DNA from: Chromera velia
Lineage: Eukaryota; Sar; Chromeraceae
DNA: 61,480 nucleotides
Assembly (NCBI GenBank): GCA_018398765.1
Contig: JAHBMJ010000057.1
Span: 75,799-137,278, forward strand
Direction of reading: 5' to 3'
Part shown: positions 40,862 to 51,331 of the stretch, piece by piece
Layout: each line of letters starts with the position of its first letter
Numbering within the stretch: position 1 is the stretch's first letter
Position numbers and translations under genes: made by a program
Notes under the pieces: generated by a model
What the model was told of the DNA's origin: nothing
The model's input: the letters and a program-made list of their open reading frames with translations, nothing else
The model's database searches: none

Positions 40862-43073
40862 TCCTAGTACACTGGAAGTCCATCGGATCTCAACTGTACC
40901 ACTGCATAGACAAATTGATAGCATTTGATAGTAAACGTTAGATTTACCCCCTGAGGCAACATGTAATCATTTGGAGTCTCACAGCAGAAATCACTTCACA
41001 GTTTTTACTGGCAGTCACGTATAGTCATGCACATGCAAGCCGATGCAGGCCGGTACAGGTTCAGACACTGCCACCCCCGATCTTGTATTTGCATTCACCC
41101 CTTTACTGCGGCTCTTTAGAAATCCTGCTTTACTCACTGTAACTAAAATATAAATCTGATAAATCAGACTCACACTCGCTTACATACTACTTAGCCCGTA
41201 TGGCTGCTCTGGCTTATTACGTCTTTTCCTTCTGTTTCTTCTTCTCTTTTATCTCGTACTGGCTTTTCCTTCTCTTGACGCGTTTCTTCATTACTACTCT
41301 GTGCGCTTCATCATCAGACTTGCTGCTGCTGTATGAAAAACCCAAGAAATCAAAATCACTCTTTATTTTCCCCTTTTCCTTCTATCTTAGCGGACAGCGA
41401 CAAGACCACTGACCTTTGAGTTGTTGTAGTGGGACCGAGCAACAAGGTACAATCCAGAAACCTTATGAGTGTGGCTGTACTTATTACACTTAGAGTCTGA
41501 TCCCTCTGTGCTCACTGGTTTGCCTCTGTTTGAGACTCCATCTCCTTCTGCTTTCGCTTTTCTAATGAGGCCCCCGCTAGAAAACAAACTGGAAGATGAC
41601 GCACGTGCTTTCTGTGCAGTGGACATTTCATCTTCAGAATTCGAATCGTCTAACTCGGTGTCAATAATATCGGGACAAGCGGCACGAATGTCTACCAAAT
41701 TGCGGAGCTGCTGGTATGTGATCTTTGTTGTGTCGCCCTTGTATACCCTCGCAGCATTTAGGTAGTAATGGCAAGTACGTTGGGTGCTATTCAGCCTTAT
41801 GCTTCATGACTCACTTAAGGGCATCTTGCATTGTCTCGTCATATGCTGCTGTGTCATATGTCATTGCATGCCTTTGCTTGAGTTGCTGTCAACTTGCTGA
41901 GCAATTGTACTATCAAGAAGACCAAAGGCAGCCTTCTGAATCAGCTTTTCCCCTTCCCTGCGCTTCAATCTGTTCACTAGCTTCTTTTCCTCATCTCTCT
42001 ATACCTACGGTGCTGTGTATGGAGACCATACTGCCCGACAAGCTTGGTAAAGATATCCCCCTCCCTCGTTAATTCCCTTCATAATATTTGTCTTCACGTG
42101 TGTCTCCAACTTTTTGAAACCACCCAGCTCTACGGCATACAGCAGAGCTGCAGTTTCCTACACCGTCTCAAGCTTGCTTGGGTCTGGATAGATTTCGTTC
42201 TTCAGGTACAGATTCGATTTGTTCAAGAACGTCTTCTCTTTGGCAACAAAAACTTCAACCGACTCAATCTTCGAAACCCAGTTAAGAAACGCTGGCCTAG
42301 AAACATAGATGGAAGGGTTTGCTGTGCATGACTGGCTGCTTGCCACACAGCTAGGCCTGCACTGCAGCCGTAGCTCCCTCTGCCGCAAGCAGGGTTTCTA
42401 AGAGCATAACATGGGCAACGAGATCATATTGATAGTCCCTTCTTGACTGTGTCAAAGTCTGCTCTTGGTATAACGTCTGTCGCAGGACTGGTTACTATTG
42501 TCACACATAGAATCTTTAGAAGCGAACCTTCAATACAACCGTAACGACTAAACACAAACTTTAAGTCAAGATCAATGATCATAGAGCTAATGTCAAATAT
42601 TTGGACTTCTTGAAATTAGGTTTGAAATAGGGTGCTTAAGACTAAAATAAATTAATTAAGGAGCCCTGTAATTCAGTACTAGGTCCAGTAAGCTGTAAGT
42701 CTTCAAATCATTATCTAATGAGGCCTAGTAGGTTGACTCTCTGGTTGAGTGAAGTCTCAGACTCATAGTGAACAAATTTCTGCAGAACATGCCAGGTTGG
42801 CCAAATTTAGCTAAATTTAAACTAATTTAAACCCAGATGTTTGTTTAGTACCCACCAGCTTTAACCTATCAATCAATCAAACCTTAGAAACCTAGACACA
42901 TTACATGATTTTACATCACACATCATTGTGAAAGCAATATATAAATTTCGTTATAAATTCAATAAACAGATAAATTGGTATATAGTTGAACATTCAGTGT
43001 CATTCACCGTGACAGTGATACGTATCAAACAGTCATTCTATTTATAGTAACAACAACTCTTAAATACTGCATA
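40862..43073. other. AT-rich region with a degenerate minus-strand ORF cluster
   Basis: 40862-41160 and 42400-43073 show nothing supportable. On the minus strand, 41387-41698 (103 codons; ITYQQLRNLVDIRAACPDII; then Ser-rich) and 42158-42388 (76 codons) are separated by sequence with stops that can still be read as LIQKAAFGLLDSTIAQ. This looks like a decayed coding region, perhaps from a mobile element; the family is unknown. Confidence 0.35.
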
Positions 43074-44960
43074 CTACATCATGTATTGGAACAACTGCTC
43101 CAAACCACCTAGTAGGTCCCGCGCCTCCTCTCCATTCACTGTATCAACAATACACTCACTGCTTTTAACTGCAAAATGTTTGGAGGGCCCTTTGTCCGCT
43201 GGTGCAAGTATCACACCATGGACGGTAACGCCTGTATTCTTCGCATCTTGATCAGCCTGCAATTTCAAAATCGCCTTCTTAAGGCTGCTGACCTTTCCCC
43301 GAGAGCTGCCTCCTGTCACATGAATAAGCACCACGTCAAGCCCGTCCGAGCTGCGAAAAAACATATCCACAGCTGGGTGGGTTGGCCTCCCATGATGACC
43401 CCTCGCCGGCTCTTCCGCATAGTACAAAACGTCCTTCTGACGTCGACTTGGTTGTCAAGGTTGTTCTCGGGAAAGATTCGGCCGGGCTTTACCTCGGTGC
43501 ACTTGAAGAAAAACATGAGTGATGAAAATTCAAGGTGCCCGCACAGAACTGCTTGACAGGCAAGCACCCAAAGGTAGGCCTCCTCCAGCGGTGCACTTAA
43601 CATGAACCTCAAATCATCGTCTACGCTCCCTAACAACCCCCGAAACCGAGAAGCACAGAAACTGTAGACCTTGCGCAACACGGGCCTGTCTTGAGGGGGG
43701 AGAGAACTCAGAAGGTGGGAGACGGAGGCACTGATGTATCCGTTTCGGAGCACCACAAGTTCAGTCAACCCGCGTTTGCCGGACGCTTCCCTGTCAGACA
43801 TGCCCAACAAGAGCTCGGCAGCATTAGCGTCGTCACTCTCGTCGCCCCTCTGCTTGATCTCGAGATCGACAGGGCAGGCACGGATGGCGCCCCGCAGCTG
43901 CATGGCACGGGTCTCCTTCCCCTTCCCGACTCGTACCTGTAAGGGCAGCTTGGCGGCAAGGCGGTTGATAAACTCCTCTACGTCGTCTGGCCTATACCCC
44001 GGCATGTGCAACGCTCCGAGCGCCTTCTTTGCCTCGAGAGCCATGGCAAAGCGCAGCCTTCAGGGTTGCCAACAGGCGCTCCGCGTCACGACGTGCGCGC
44101 TTCAACTGGGGAAAGCGAAGTTGGGGGTACTTTTCGGAAATGGAATGGCGGGTAGCGAGGTAGTCCATCACCTTGTCAACGTCAATGCGGGGAAGGGCAA
44201 CAGGATCGCGACTGACCCGAGATGATGATCCCCTTGGTTCTAGAGGGGGCGGTTCGATGTACGTCGCCACGACTCTGGTTCTGCAGGCGAGCACTTCCAT
44301 GGCACCTCCGCAGAACCAGGCACCGGGATCATACTCGGCCTCTGTGCGGCGGTGGCACATTCTCCTGTGCTCGTCGACGTGGAGGAGGATCTCGCTGTCC
44401 TTGCCCAAATGGCGGTCCAGCAGTTCGCTCAGAACTTCTTGCGAACGCTCGACTGCCGGAGGATTGTCGTTACGGGGCACCTCGTGTGGGCCTTCCCTGT
44501 CCGGTTCCTCCAGAAGGATTCTCACACACTCGACCGCAAAGGCCGCTCCCTGTTCCTCCGCGACCATAACGTCGTCAGACGGCGTGTAGGGAGATACCTC
44601 GAAATTTCGATCCCCGTTGTTGTCAAAGGCAAGGTAGAGAGAGGTAGTGGGTGAAGTTGCTCTCGAGAAATGCTGGCAAGTCTTTCCTGTTTTTGACGGT
44701 GAGCAAATGTACTTGACAAGGTATCGCTCGCCCCCTCGACGGTGAAGCTGCTTCGCCATGTGCAACAAGTCACCCGATGCACCCCAGTGCGGAAGCTCGT
44801 GCAGCCTAAGCCACCCCCGCTTCGTCTTCCTCCGAGGGAGTGAGGACTTGTAAGTCTCCCAGTCGCGGTACAGCCCCGTGCGGTTATGGAGGTTCAAATC
44901 GAAGTGGTCTTTGAGACGCGCCTCAATGGTCGAATCCACGGTTCCCCCTTGATGCTCCAC
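43074..44960 (-). pseudogene. Crinkler/RHS-type NTPase plus nuclease-like gene, frameshifted
   Basis: Three overlapping minus-strand frames: 44960-43992, 44044-43316 and 43427-43074. The first begins with a helical segment, then a P-loop-like SPSKTGKT and, about 110 residues on, EILLHVDEHRRM, a Walker-B-like strand. The last has HPAVDMFFRS followed by DVVLIHVTGG, resembling the PD-(D/E)XK-like nuclease end of Crinkler-RHS effectors. Frame changes near 44045 and 43430 break it, either as pseudogene lesions, tiny introns or sequence errors. Such proteins are known across eukaryotes as selfish-element-derived effectors. The family assignment is inference from motif order. Confidence 0.5.
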
Positions 44961-44985
44961 GCTACTGTGAGAGCAAGAAGTGGGG

Positions 44986-45462
44986 CGGAAGAGCGATTTC
45001 CGTTGGGGGGATAAGAAGCCCTCAACGGAAGCGGGAAGAACAGCCGGAAGAGCGATTTCCGTTGGGGGGATAAGAAGCCCTCAACGGAAGCGGGAAGAAC
45101 AGCCGGAAGAGCGATTTCCGTTGGGGGGATAAGAAGCCCTCAACGGAAGCGGGAAGAACAGCCGGAAGAGCGATTTCCGTTGGGGGGATAAGAAGCCCTC
45201 AACGGAAGCGGGAAGAACAGCCGGAAGAGCGATTTCCGTTGGGGGGATAAGAAGCCCTCAACGGAAGCGGGAAGAACAGCCGGAAGAGCGATTTCCGTTG
45301 GGGGGATAAGAAGCCCTCAACGGAAGCGGGAAGAACAGCCGGAAGAGCGATTTCCGTTGGGGGGATAAGAAGCCCTCAACGGAAGCGGGAAGAACAGCCG
45401 GAAGAGCGATTTCCGTTGGGGGGATAAGAAGCCCTCAACGGAAGCGGGAAGAACAGCCACGA
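44986..45462. repeat. 59-bp hairpin satellite, 8 copies
   Basis: GAGCGATTTCCGTTGGGGGG starts at 44991, 45050, 45109, 45168, 45227, 45286, 45345 and 45404. Units are virtually identical. Each contains CCGTTGGGGG and CCCTCAACGG, a ten-base arm pair with one mismatch, around GATAAGAAG. It lies within 30 bp of the start of the minus-strand Crinkler-like gene. Confidence 0.95.
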
Positions 45463-46107
45463 TCGAGCAACAGAACAAGCATCTTTTGTGGTGGTGAATG
45501 AAAAGCACAACTTTGGACAGCATCATCATTCTTCAGCCTTAGTACGCCACTGAACTGACTCCCTTGCATGAGCTGAAGAGGTTTGAGGTCTCAATCAAGC
45601 CAAGTCTCCAACTGCGTGTTCAATGGAGGATTAATTGACAAAACATGCACAAAGTTTGTGTACGCCTTTACTCAATACGGAAATTCTTCGCGGCGCGCGA
45701 TGCGCGCCCATGTGCACTCTCGTGTATTGATTAATTTTTCTGTATGCATGCATGTGCATGCATGCATGTGCATATATAATATGATGATCATAAAAAATAT
45801 ATATATTCATATACATAATCTATAGCTTCAACCATGCAACTTCACGTCCAACTGCATGCATATACGTCATGATCGATGTCAAAAGAACACGTACTGCAAC
45901 TGACTGCAGAATTTCGAAGGTGTGCTTTTGTGTGTTCATGTCAACGTATGCATGTCCCGACATTGGATAGCTGTGACCGATAGATTGCTCTTCCATCGCG
46001 ATCGCGATCTTCCTGGCTGACTTCTTTTGTGGCCCGACCGGATCCGTTGACCCTTGTCCCGCCAGAGATTCTACCACCAATCAATTAACCCGCAGACTTA
46101 GAAAGAG
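45463..46107. other. upstream region of the QSOX gene
   Basis: No gene supported. Contains GCATGCATGTGCATGCATGC-type runs at 45745-45772 and an AT-rich ATATATATTCATATAC stretch. The promoter is presumably here or just upstream of 46108. Confidence 0.4.
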
Positions 46108-49100
46108 ATGAAGGGTGTGCTTGCTTTTGGCCCTTCGGCCTCGTTGTTTGGCCTGGCTGTATTTTGTTCCTTCGTCTCGCCGGTGTCCTCTCAGTCCCCT
46201 CCTCAAGGAGGCCAGTTGAGGTTCTTCGACCAGTCCCCTTTCGTAAGTGAAATCAGAGGCATTCCCCAGATGGAGGAAGAGGTCTGGAACAACACCCAAA
46301 CAGCCACTGTGGTCTTCTTCTACAGCCGTCAGCCAAGCACAATGCATGGATATACATACTTCGTTGATACATAGGTTGTCTGCCTGGTTGGTTGGCCGGC
46401 TACCCTCCATTCAAGTGTTTTCGTAGCTTCCGCGTTCCACTTACATGAATTCATAAATACGGACACATACATTCAAATATGCATACCTGGCCTGAAATGA
46501 ACGTGCGCCCATGGAATGTTGAGTACAAGAGCTTCTCTTCACATGCTCCCCCACAAACATACGAATACATATACACATACACATGCATGCACTTACATAT
46601 GAGGAGACTTCTCTCCCTCACTCATCCAACTTCTTAGCTTAAGTGAGCCCAGAGTTCTCATCTGCAAGTAGACTTTGGGTTCTCCTCCAAGCTTCTCTGC
46701 CTGTATTGCCCGCGTGTGTGTGTCCCGGGCTGCCTCCCTTCCATCCCTCCCTCCCTCCCTCCTTCCTTCCTCTGTCGTCTCATTCATCCTCGTGCTCCAA
46801 CACTCTCTGCCAGGGTCTAAGGCTGCGTGCGTCAGTTTCTTGTGTGAGGTCCGCAGGGACTCACCTGCTGATGTGCTGATACATTCTTCACGTGCACATG
46901 GCCGCGTGTGTTTGTGAACGTTTTTGCAGCCTTTTGTCCCAAATGTATGGGGTTCCGCCGGGTGTTTGAGGAGGCCGCAAAGGCGTTCGAGTCGCAGTAC
47001 GGGTTGGACTTTGTTGCCGTGGATTGCCTCTCCGAGCAGCACCTCTGCTTGAGGGCAGGGGCCATGCACTTTCCCTTGGTGGGTGTTTCTGCAGATTTAG
47101 TTGCGTGTATGAGTGGAATCACTGTGTATCGATGCGTTTTCGTGTGTATATGTTTGTTCGTGTCTTTTCAGAAGATTTCAGAGGGTCATTGGCGTTTTTG
47201 TAATATTTTTGTCCACTTCAATGGAAAGTTCATGACATGTGCATGCGTCATTCATTCGTTTCTTTCTGTTCATGTAAATGCGGCAGGTATGTGTGCGTAT
47301 CCGTGTGCGTGTTCTTTTCGTCCTTCCTTGTACCAGCAGATGCATCCAGGTAGGTCTGTATGCTCTGTTCACATACGTACGCGTGCACATTTAAATACCT
47401 GCATGCAGGTGAGAGCCTTCAACACCCCCAAACTCCAGAAGGCTCTGCCATCATTTTCTTTCATACAGAATGCTTTTTCAGGCACAAATAAAAAAATAAA
47501 TAAATACCTGCATGCAGGTGAGAGCCTTCAACACCCCCAAACTCCAGAAGGTTGTGCCAGGCCTCCGCAAGCTCGGAACCCGCATGCCGGTCGATGAGTG
47601 GTTCCCCTGGATGCCCTCCAGAATCGTCAGGTCAGTTTGTTGACGCACGCAAGTTTTGATGCGTCCTTGCGTGCGTCAGATGAGTGGTTCCCCTGGATGC
47701 CTTCCAGAATCGTCAGGTCAGTTTGTTGACGCACGCAAGTTTTGATGAGTGGTTCCTTGCGTGCGTCAGATGAGTGGTTCCCCTGGATGCCCTCCAGAAT
47801 CGTCAGGTAGGTCAGTTTGTTGACGCACGCAAGTTTTGATGCGTCCTTGCGTGCGTCAGATGAGTGGTTCCCCTGGATGCCCTCCAGAATCGTCAGGTAG
47901 GTCGGTTTTTTGGTCTGTCTGTCTTTTGGTTGGTTGGTGCGTTTGAACTGCATGCGGTATTGAACTCTACGATTTTTCTTCTGCTGCTGGTGCTCTCGAG
48001 ATGAAGCTTCCGATTCAGCACGCCATTCCACTTCATTAGCAAATTCCCCCCCCCTCCCACTCACCGAGAGAGAAAGGAAAGGGGCAGCGGTGTCCTCCAC
48101 ATCTGCACAGACGACCACGGCCGTGCGCCCACCCCGCTATACCTATCTGTCTGTCTGCAGGTGGCTGGTTCAGGACGCGAAACTCCCTTCTCCCCCAGAG
48201 GAACTGATCGAGACGATGGAGAGGGAATGGGACCCCATGGCAGAGATGGCGGCAGTCTTCGGTCGGTGCATGCATTTATTTTGAAAAAAGAAGGAATTCT
48301 GTATTTTGAAAAAAGAAGGAATTCTGTATGAAAAGAAAGAATGGGACCCCATGGCAGAGATGGCGGCAGTCTTTGGTCGGTCTTTCTGCATGGTAGTTGT
48401 GGTCGTTCTTTTGGACTGTCCATGTGCATGTACACTTCTTTTGTACTGGGTATTGCAGCTGCTCGTTGTGTGCTCGTTGTGTCTGTTTAGTTCTTTTGGA
48501 CTGTCCATGTGCATGTACTTCCATTTATGTCTTTCCACTTTGGGTATGGCAAGGGGCGGAGACGGCTACCTTCAGACCTGCATGGCGATTTCCTCCAGGG
48601 GTTCTCTTATTTCATTTACCTCTCTCTCTCTCTCTCTTGTTTTGTTTGTCTCTCTCTTTTTCTCTCTCTCTCTTTGTCGTTTTGTGTTTTTTCATTTGTG
48701 TCTGTTTGCGCGTGGTGTCTGCAGGTCAGGGCGGCCTGGCCGGACTCGCTGAGTCGGCCGATGAGGCCCATGCTCGGGGCGTGGCTGCTCTTGACGCTTT
48801 GGACTTGACTCAGCAGAAGAGCATTTCTGTCGGGGACAGTGGGAGAGAGGGGGGGCTGGACTTGAAGAGCGTCCAGGAGACGCTGCACTCACAGCCGAAG
48901 GGGGGGGAGAAGAAGTACGTGCCCCCCTCTAAGTATGTCGGGATTCGGAGTGCACAGGGGAGATGGTCGAATGGGCAGACGGCAGACGACGCGGGGGTGC
49001 GCCTCGCAGACTCACTCAACTTCCTTCAAGTGAGTGAGTGAGTAGCGTGGAGTGCATTCTCAGTGTTTAAATCACGCACATGCATGCGACGTTTCATTTT

Positions 49101-51331
49101 CCGTTGATTTCTCGCAACTCACTGACCGCAAGTTCAAAAAGCCAAATTTTATCTCTCCCTCCCGCGCTAAGCCCCTTACAGAAGCTATTGATTACAGGTG
49201 AAGAATGAAAGACACACAGCCTGTATTGCACCAACCAACTTTGTTAATCTTTGGTCTGTCTGTCTGTCTGTCTGCTGACCGCATGCAGTACCTTCTGCAC
49301 AACCGCATCTTCCTCCGAGGAAAGGAGACGCTCTCTTCTGGAGAGACCATCCGACTGGAGCAGATTCTGTTCGTTCTCGGAAGTTCTATCCCGGGACTGC
49401 CCTTCAGGTCAGAACTATCTGCTTCATTGATTTTCATTGCATTCTGTATTGAAGAATTCTGTGCTAAATTCAATGCATATCCCGGGACTGCCCTTCAGGT
49501 CAGAACTATCTGTTTGGAGGTGCTCGTTCGGGTCTGCGAAAGGAATTTCCTTAATTCTTCGCCGTCTCTTGACTTTCTTTTCTTCTTTGTCTTAGCGATT
49601 CTTCTTCATTGGTTCTGCTGTTCTCTCTTGACCTCTGGATGTCTTTGGGAGTTTTATTCCGCCGACAGCCTGTCTCTTCCTTCTTTCAACTTTCTTTCCA
49701 CGCACGCGTGTAGACGGAGCATCGAGGACCTTCTTTTGCATTGATTTTGATACGGAATTCTTTCCAATCATACAGAATTCGTATGAAAGTCAATGCATGC
49801 ATCTTTCCACGCACGCGTGCAGACGGAGCATCGAGGACCTTCTTCGTTGGTTGGGCCACGAGAGAGTGGAGCAGTGCGCAGAGGAGACGGGAGGACACGG
49901 AGGGGTGCCGCCCCTCACGAAGGAACAATGGGACGGGAAAATGAGAGAGTGGCGGCTGGGTCTGCTGCCTAGGCTGCAGCCCGGGGAGGTGCCTAAGAGC
50001 GTGACCTGTCCGAAGAACCATAACCTTCTGACCTGTCAGACATGGCATCTTCTCCATGTCCTCGCTGCCTCTGCTGATGCGTCGTTTGCAGCACACCCGT
50101 TTGAGTCGCCTTCAGAGAGAAGGCTGTCCTTTCCTGCCACCCCGCTTCAGATTCAAGAGACGGTTCATGCCCTTGTGACTTCCTTCTTTACTTGCGAGGA
50201 CTGCAGTAAGCATTTTGAAGAGAGCTTCAACAGTTGTGCATTCTCCCGATGTGCCATCTCCGAACTGCAAACAGATGACAAAGAAGAAAAGGAAAAGAAA
50301 GGCGGGCTCTTCTCTTCTCCCGTCTCCTCACTTCATGACTCCCTTGACACCCGTCTCTCTTCCTGGATGGATAGGGTGGAAGCATACCGACAAGAGGCAG
50401 AAGGACAGACAGAGAAGGTCGAGAGGGACGCTTCCCTGCTCCGTCTCTGGCTCTGGCGTCTCCATAACAGCGTCACCCTCCGCACAGCCACGGACCCCTC
50501 TCACGTGCTGAACTCTGTGCCGTTGAGCCCGTCTGAAGAGGAAGAGGTCAAGGGAGCGTTTGAAATGACAAGCAGCGGCGGCAGTGGAAATTCAATCACG
50601 GGGGGAACGGTGAACGGGACGATCGCTGTGCGGGGCGAGAGGGCGCGGTTTGGTCACAACGTGCTTCGATATCTTGGTAGAGACGTGCGTTGGCCCTCTC
50701 CTTTTGCTTGCCGTTCCTGTCTGGGAAATTTCCCCCATGCTACTCCAACAGCAGCAGTCGGGCGGGAAACGTCGCCTCTGCCGGTGTCTCTGCGGATCTC
50801 GAAGGAATTTGCAGAAAGGGTCCAGAAGGCTGAGAGAGACAGAGAGAGGTCAGCTAGAGCTGTCAGCAGCTGTGACGGAAGTGTTTTTGGTTTGGGTGTT
50901 GCTCTGGGGAGGGAAGGGGAAGGGAGGGGAGGGGAGGGAAGGGAAGGGAAGGGAAGGGGAGGGGGAATTCCTGGTCTACTGTGTGCCTCCCTCATGCATG
51001 TGTGAAGCTTTCTTTCGCAGTTCTCATGTAGTATCCTTTCCTTTTCCGCTTTCCGTATAAGATTAATTGAAGTGTTCGATATTTGAATCTGTTCTCCTTC
51101 CCCTCATTTGTTTTTCCTCGGCAGTTTCCTGCGGCCACAAGTTCTCCCATCCTTTTTTGCTTTCTTAATTCCTATGCAGGGATGACCCAAAGCTGTTGTT
51201 TTCTTTTTGTTATGAATGATTCTTTCAGGTGGGAGCTGACCGATTTGGAGGACACTGCCGGCTTTAAGCTGCCTGAAGTTTCGACGTTCTTGAAGGACTT
51301 CTACTGGAAGCCTAGCTTTGATGTCATGTGA
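46108..51331 (+). CDS. QSOX: quiescin sulfhydryl oxidase (Trx + ERV/ALR), 8 exons
   Basis: Exons 46108-46327, 46930-47078, 47518-47630, 48161-48261, 48725-49029, 49289-49407, 49823-50848, 51229-51331; total 2,136 nt = 711 codons plus TGA, all phases consistent. Signal peptide (MKGVLAFGPSASLFGLAVFC), thioredoxin domain with CPKC, helical linker, then FAD-binding ERV/ALR domain with CEDC and a distal CRSC. QSOX enzymes oxidise cysteines to disulfides in secreted proteins and pass electrons to O2. The gene appears intact, and AATAAA at 51403-51408 could end the transcript. One Trx domain precedes the ERV part, as in plant and protist enzymes. Four exons have duplicated splice borders (see repeats). 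Its substrates could include disulfide-rich proteins such as the EGF/PAN giant, but linkage alone does not show it. Confidence 0.88.
46930..47078 (+). CDS. QSOX: QSOX exon 2: thioredoxin active site
   Basis: The split codon at the intron gives FFYSP-FCPKCMGFRRVFEE, with the CxxC as CPKC at 46935-46946, in place of the common WCGHC. DFVAVDCLSEQHLC and the MHFPL strand continue the Trx fold. The residue before the CxxC is Phe instead of Trp. Confidence 0.85.
47393..47559 (+). repeat. hairpin-family insert with ~58-bp duplication at QSOX exon 3 acceptor
   Basis: AAATACCTGCATGCAGGTGA...CAGAAGG.T.TGCCA at 47393-47450 and 47501-47559. The insert includes TTTCTTTCATACAGAATGC and an A-rich end. The copies are 109 bp apart, so using the first acceptor (47409) would shift the frame; the second (47518) is in frame. 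Confidence 0.88.
47593..47905 (+). repeat. QSOX exon 3 end and donor present four times with TTGACGCACGC spacers
   Basis: GATGAGTGGTTCCCCTGGAT through CGTCAG|GT starts at 47593, 47679, 47769 and 47859. Spacers hold TTGTTGACGCACGCAAG and CCTTGCGTGCGTCAG, an inverted pair. The first donor (47631) gives the phase that fits the next exon. Confidence 0.92.
48225..48381 (+). repeat. hairpin-family insert with 43-bp duplication at QSOX exon 4 donor
   Basis: GAATGGGACCCCATGGCAGA...CAGTCTTCGGTCGGT at 48225-48267, repeated at 48339-48381 with one change. The insert begins GCATGCATTTATTTTGAA and ends GGAATTCTGTATGAAAAG; an internal 27-bp piece is itself duplicated. Confidence 0.9.
49387..49512 (+). repeat. 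hairpin-family insert with 35-bp duplication at QSOX exon 6 donor
   Basis: TATCCCGGGACTGCCCTTCA plus GGTCAGAACTATCTG at 49387-49421 and 49478-49512, identical. The 56-bp insert contains TTGCATTCTGTATTGAAG and GAATTCTGTGCTAAATTC. The first donor, 49408, is used in my model. Confidence 0.92.
49694..49844 (+). repeat. hairpin element with 42-bp duplication at QSOX exon 7 acceptor
   Basis: CTTTCCACGCACGCGTG.AG plus ACGGAGCATCGAGGACCTTCTT at 49694-49735 (TAG) and 49803-49844 (CAG). The insert has arms TGCATTGATTTTGATACGGA and, inverted, CGTATGAAAGTCAATGCA. Only the second copy leads into the ERV exon. Confidence 0.93.
49823..50848 (+). CDS. QSOX: QSOX exon 7: ERV/ALR oxidase domain
   Basis: TCQTWHLLHVLAA, then ETVHALVTSFFTCEDCSKHF with the redox CxxC (50193-50204) next to FAD, LWLWRLHNSV with the conserved HN, and DVRWPSPFACRSC with a C-terminal CxxC. 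Motif order and spacing are those of QSOX ERV domains. The frame stays open past the donor at 50849, but that tail is a GGGAA-rich intron. Confidence 0.88.
50905..50970 (+). repeat. GGGAA-rich simple repeat
   Basis: (GGGAAGG)n-like tract in the last QSOX intron. Confidence 0.9.
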
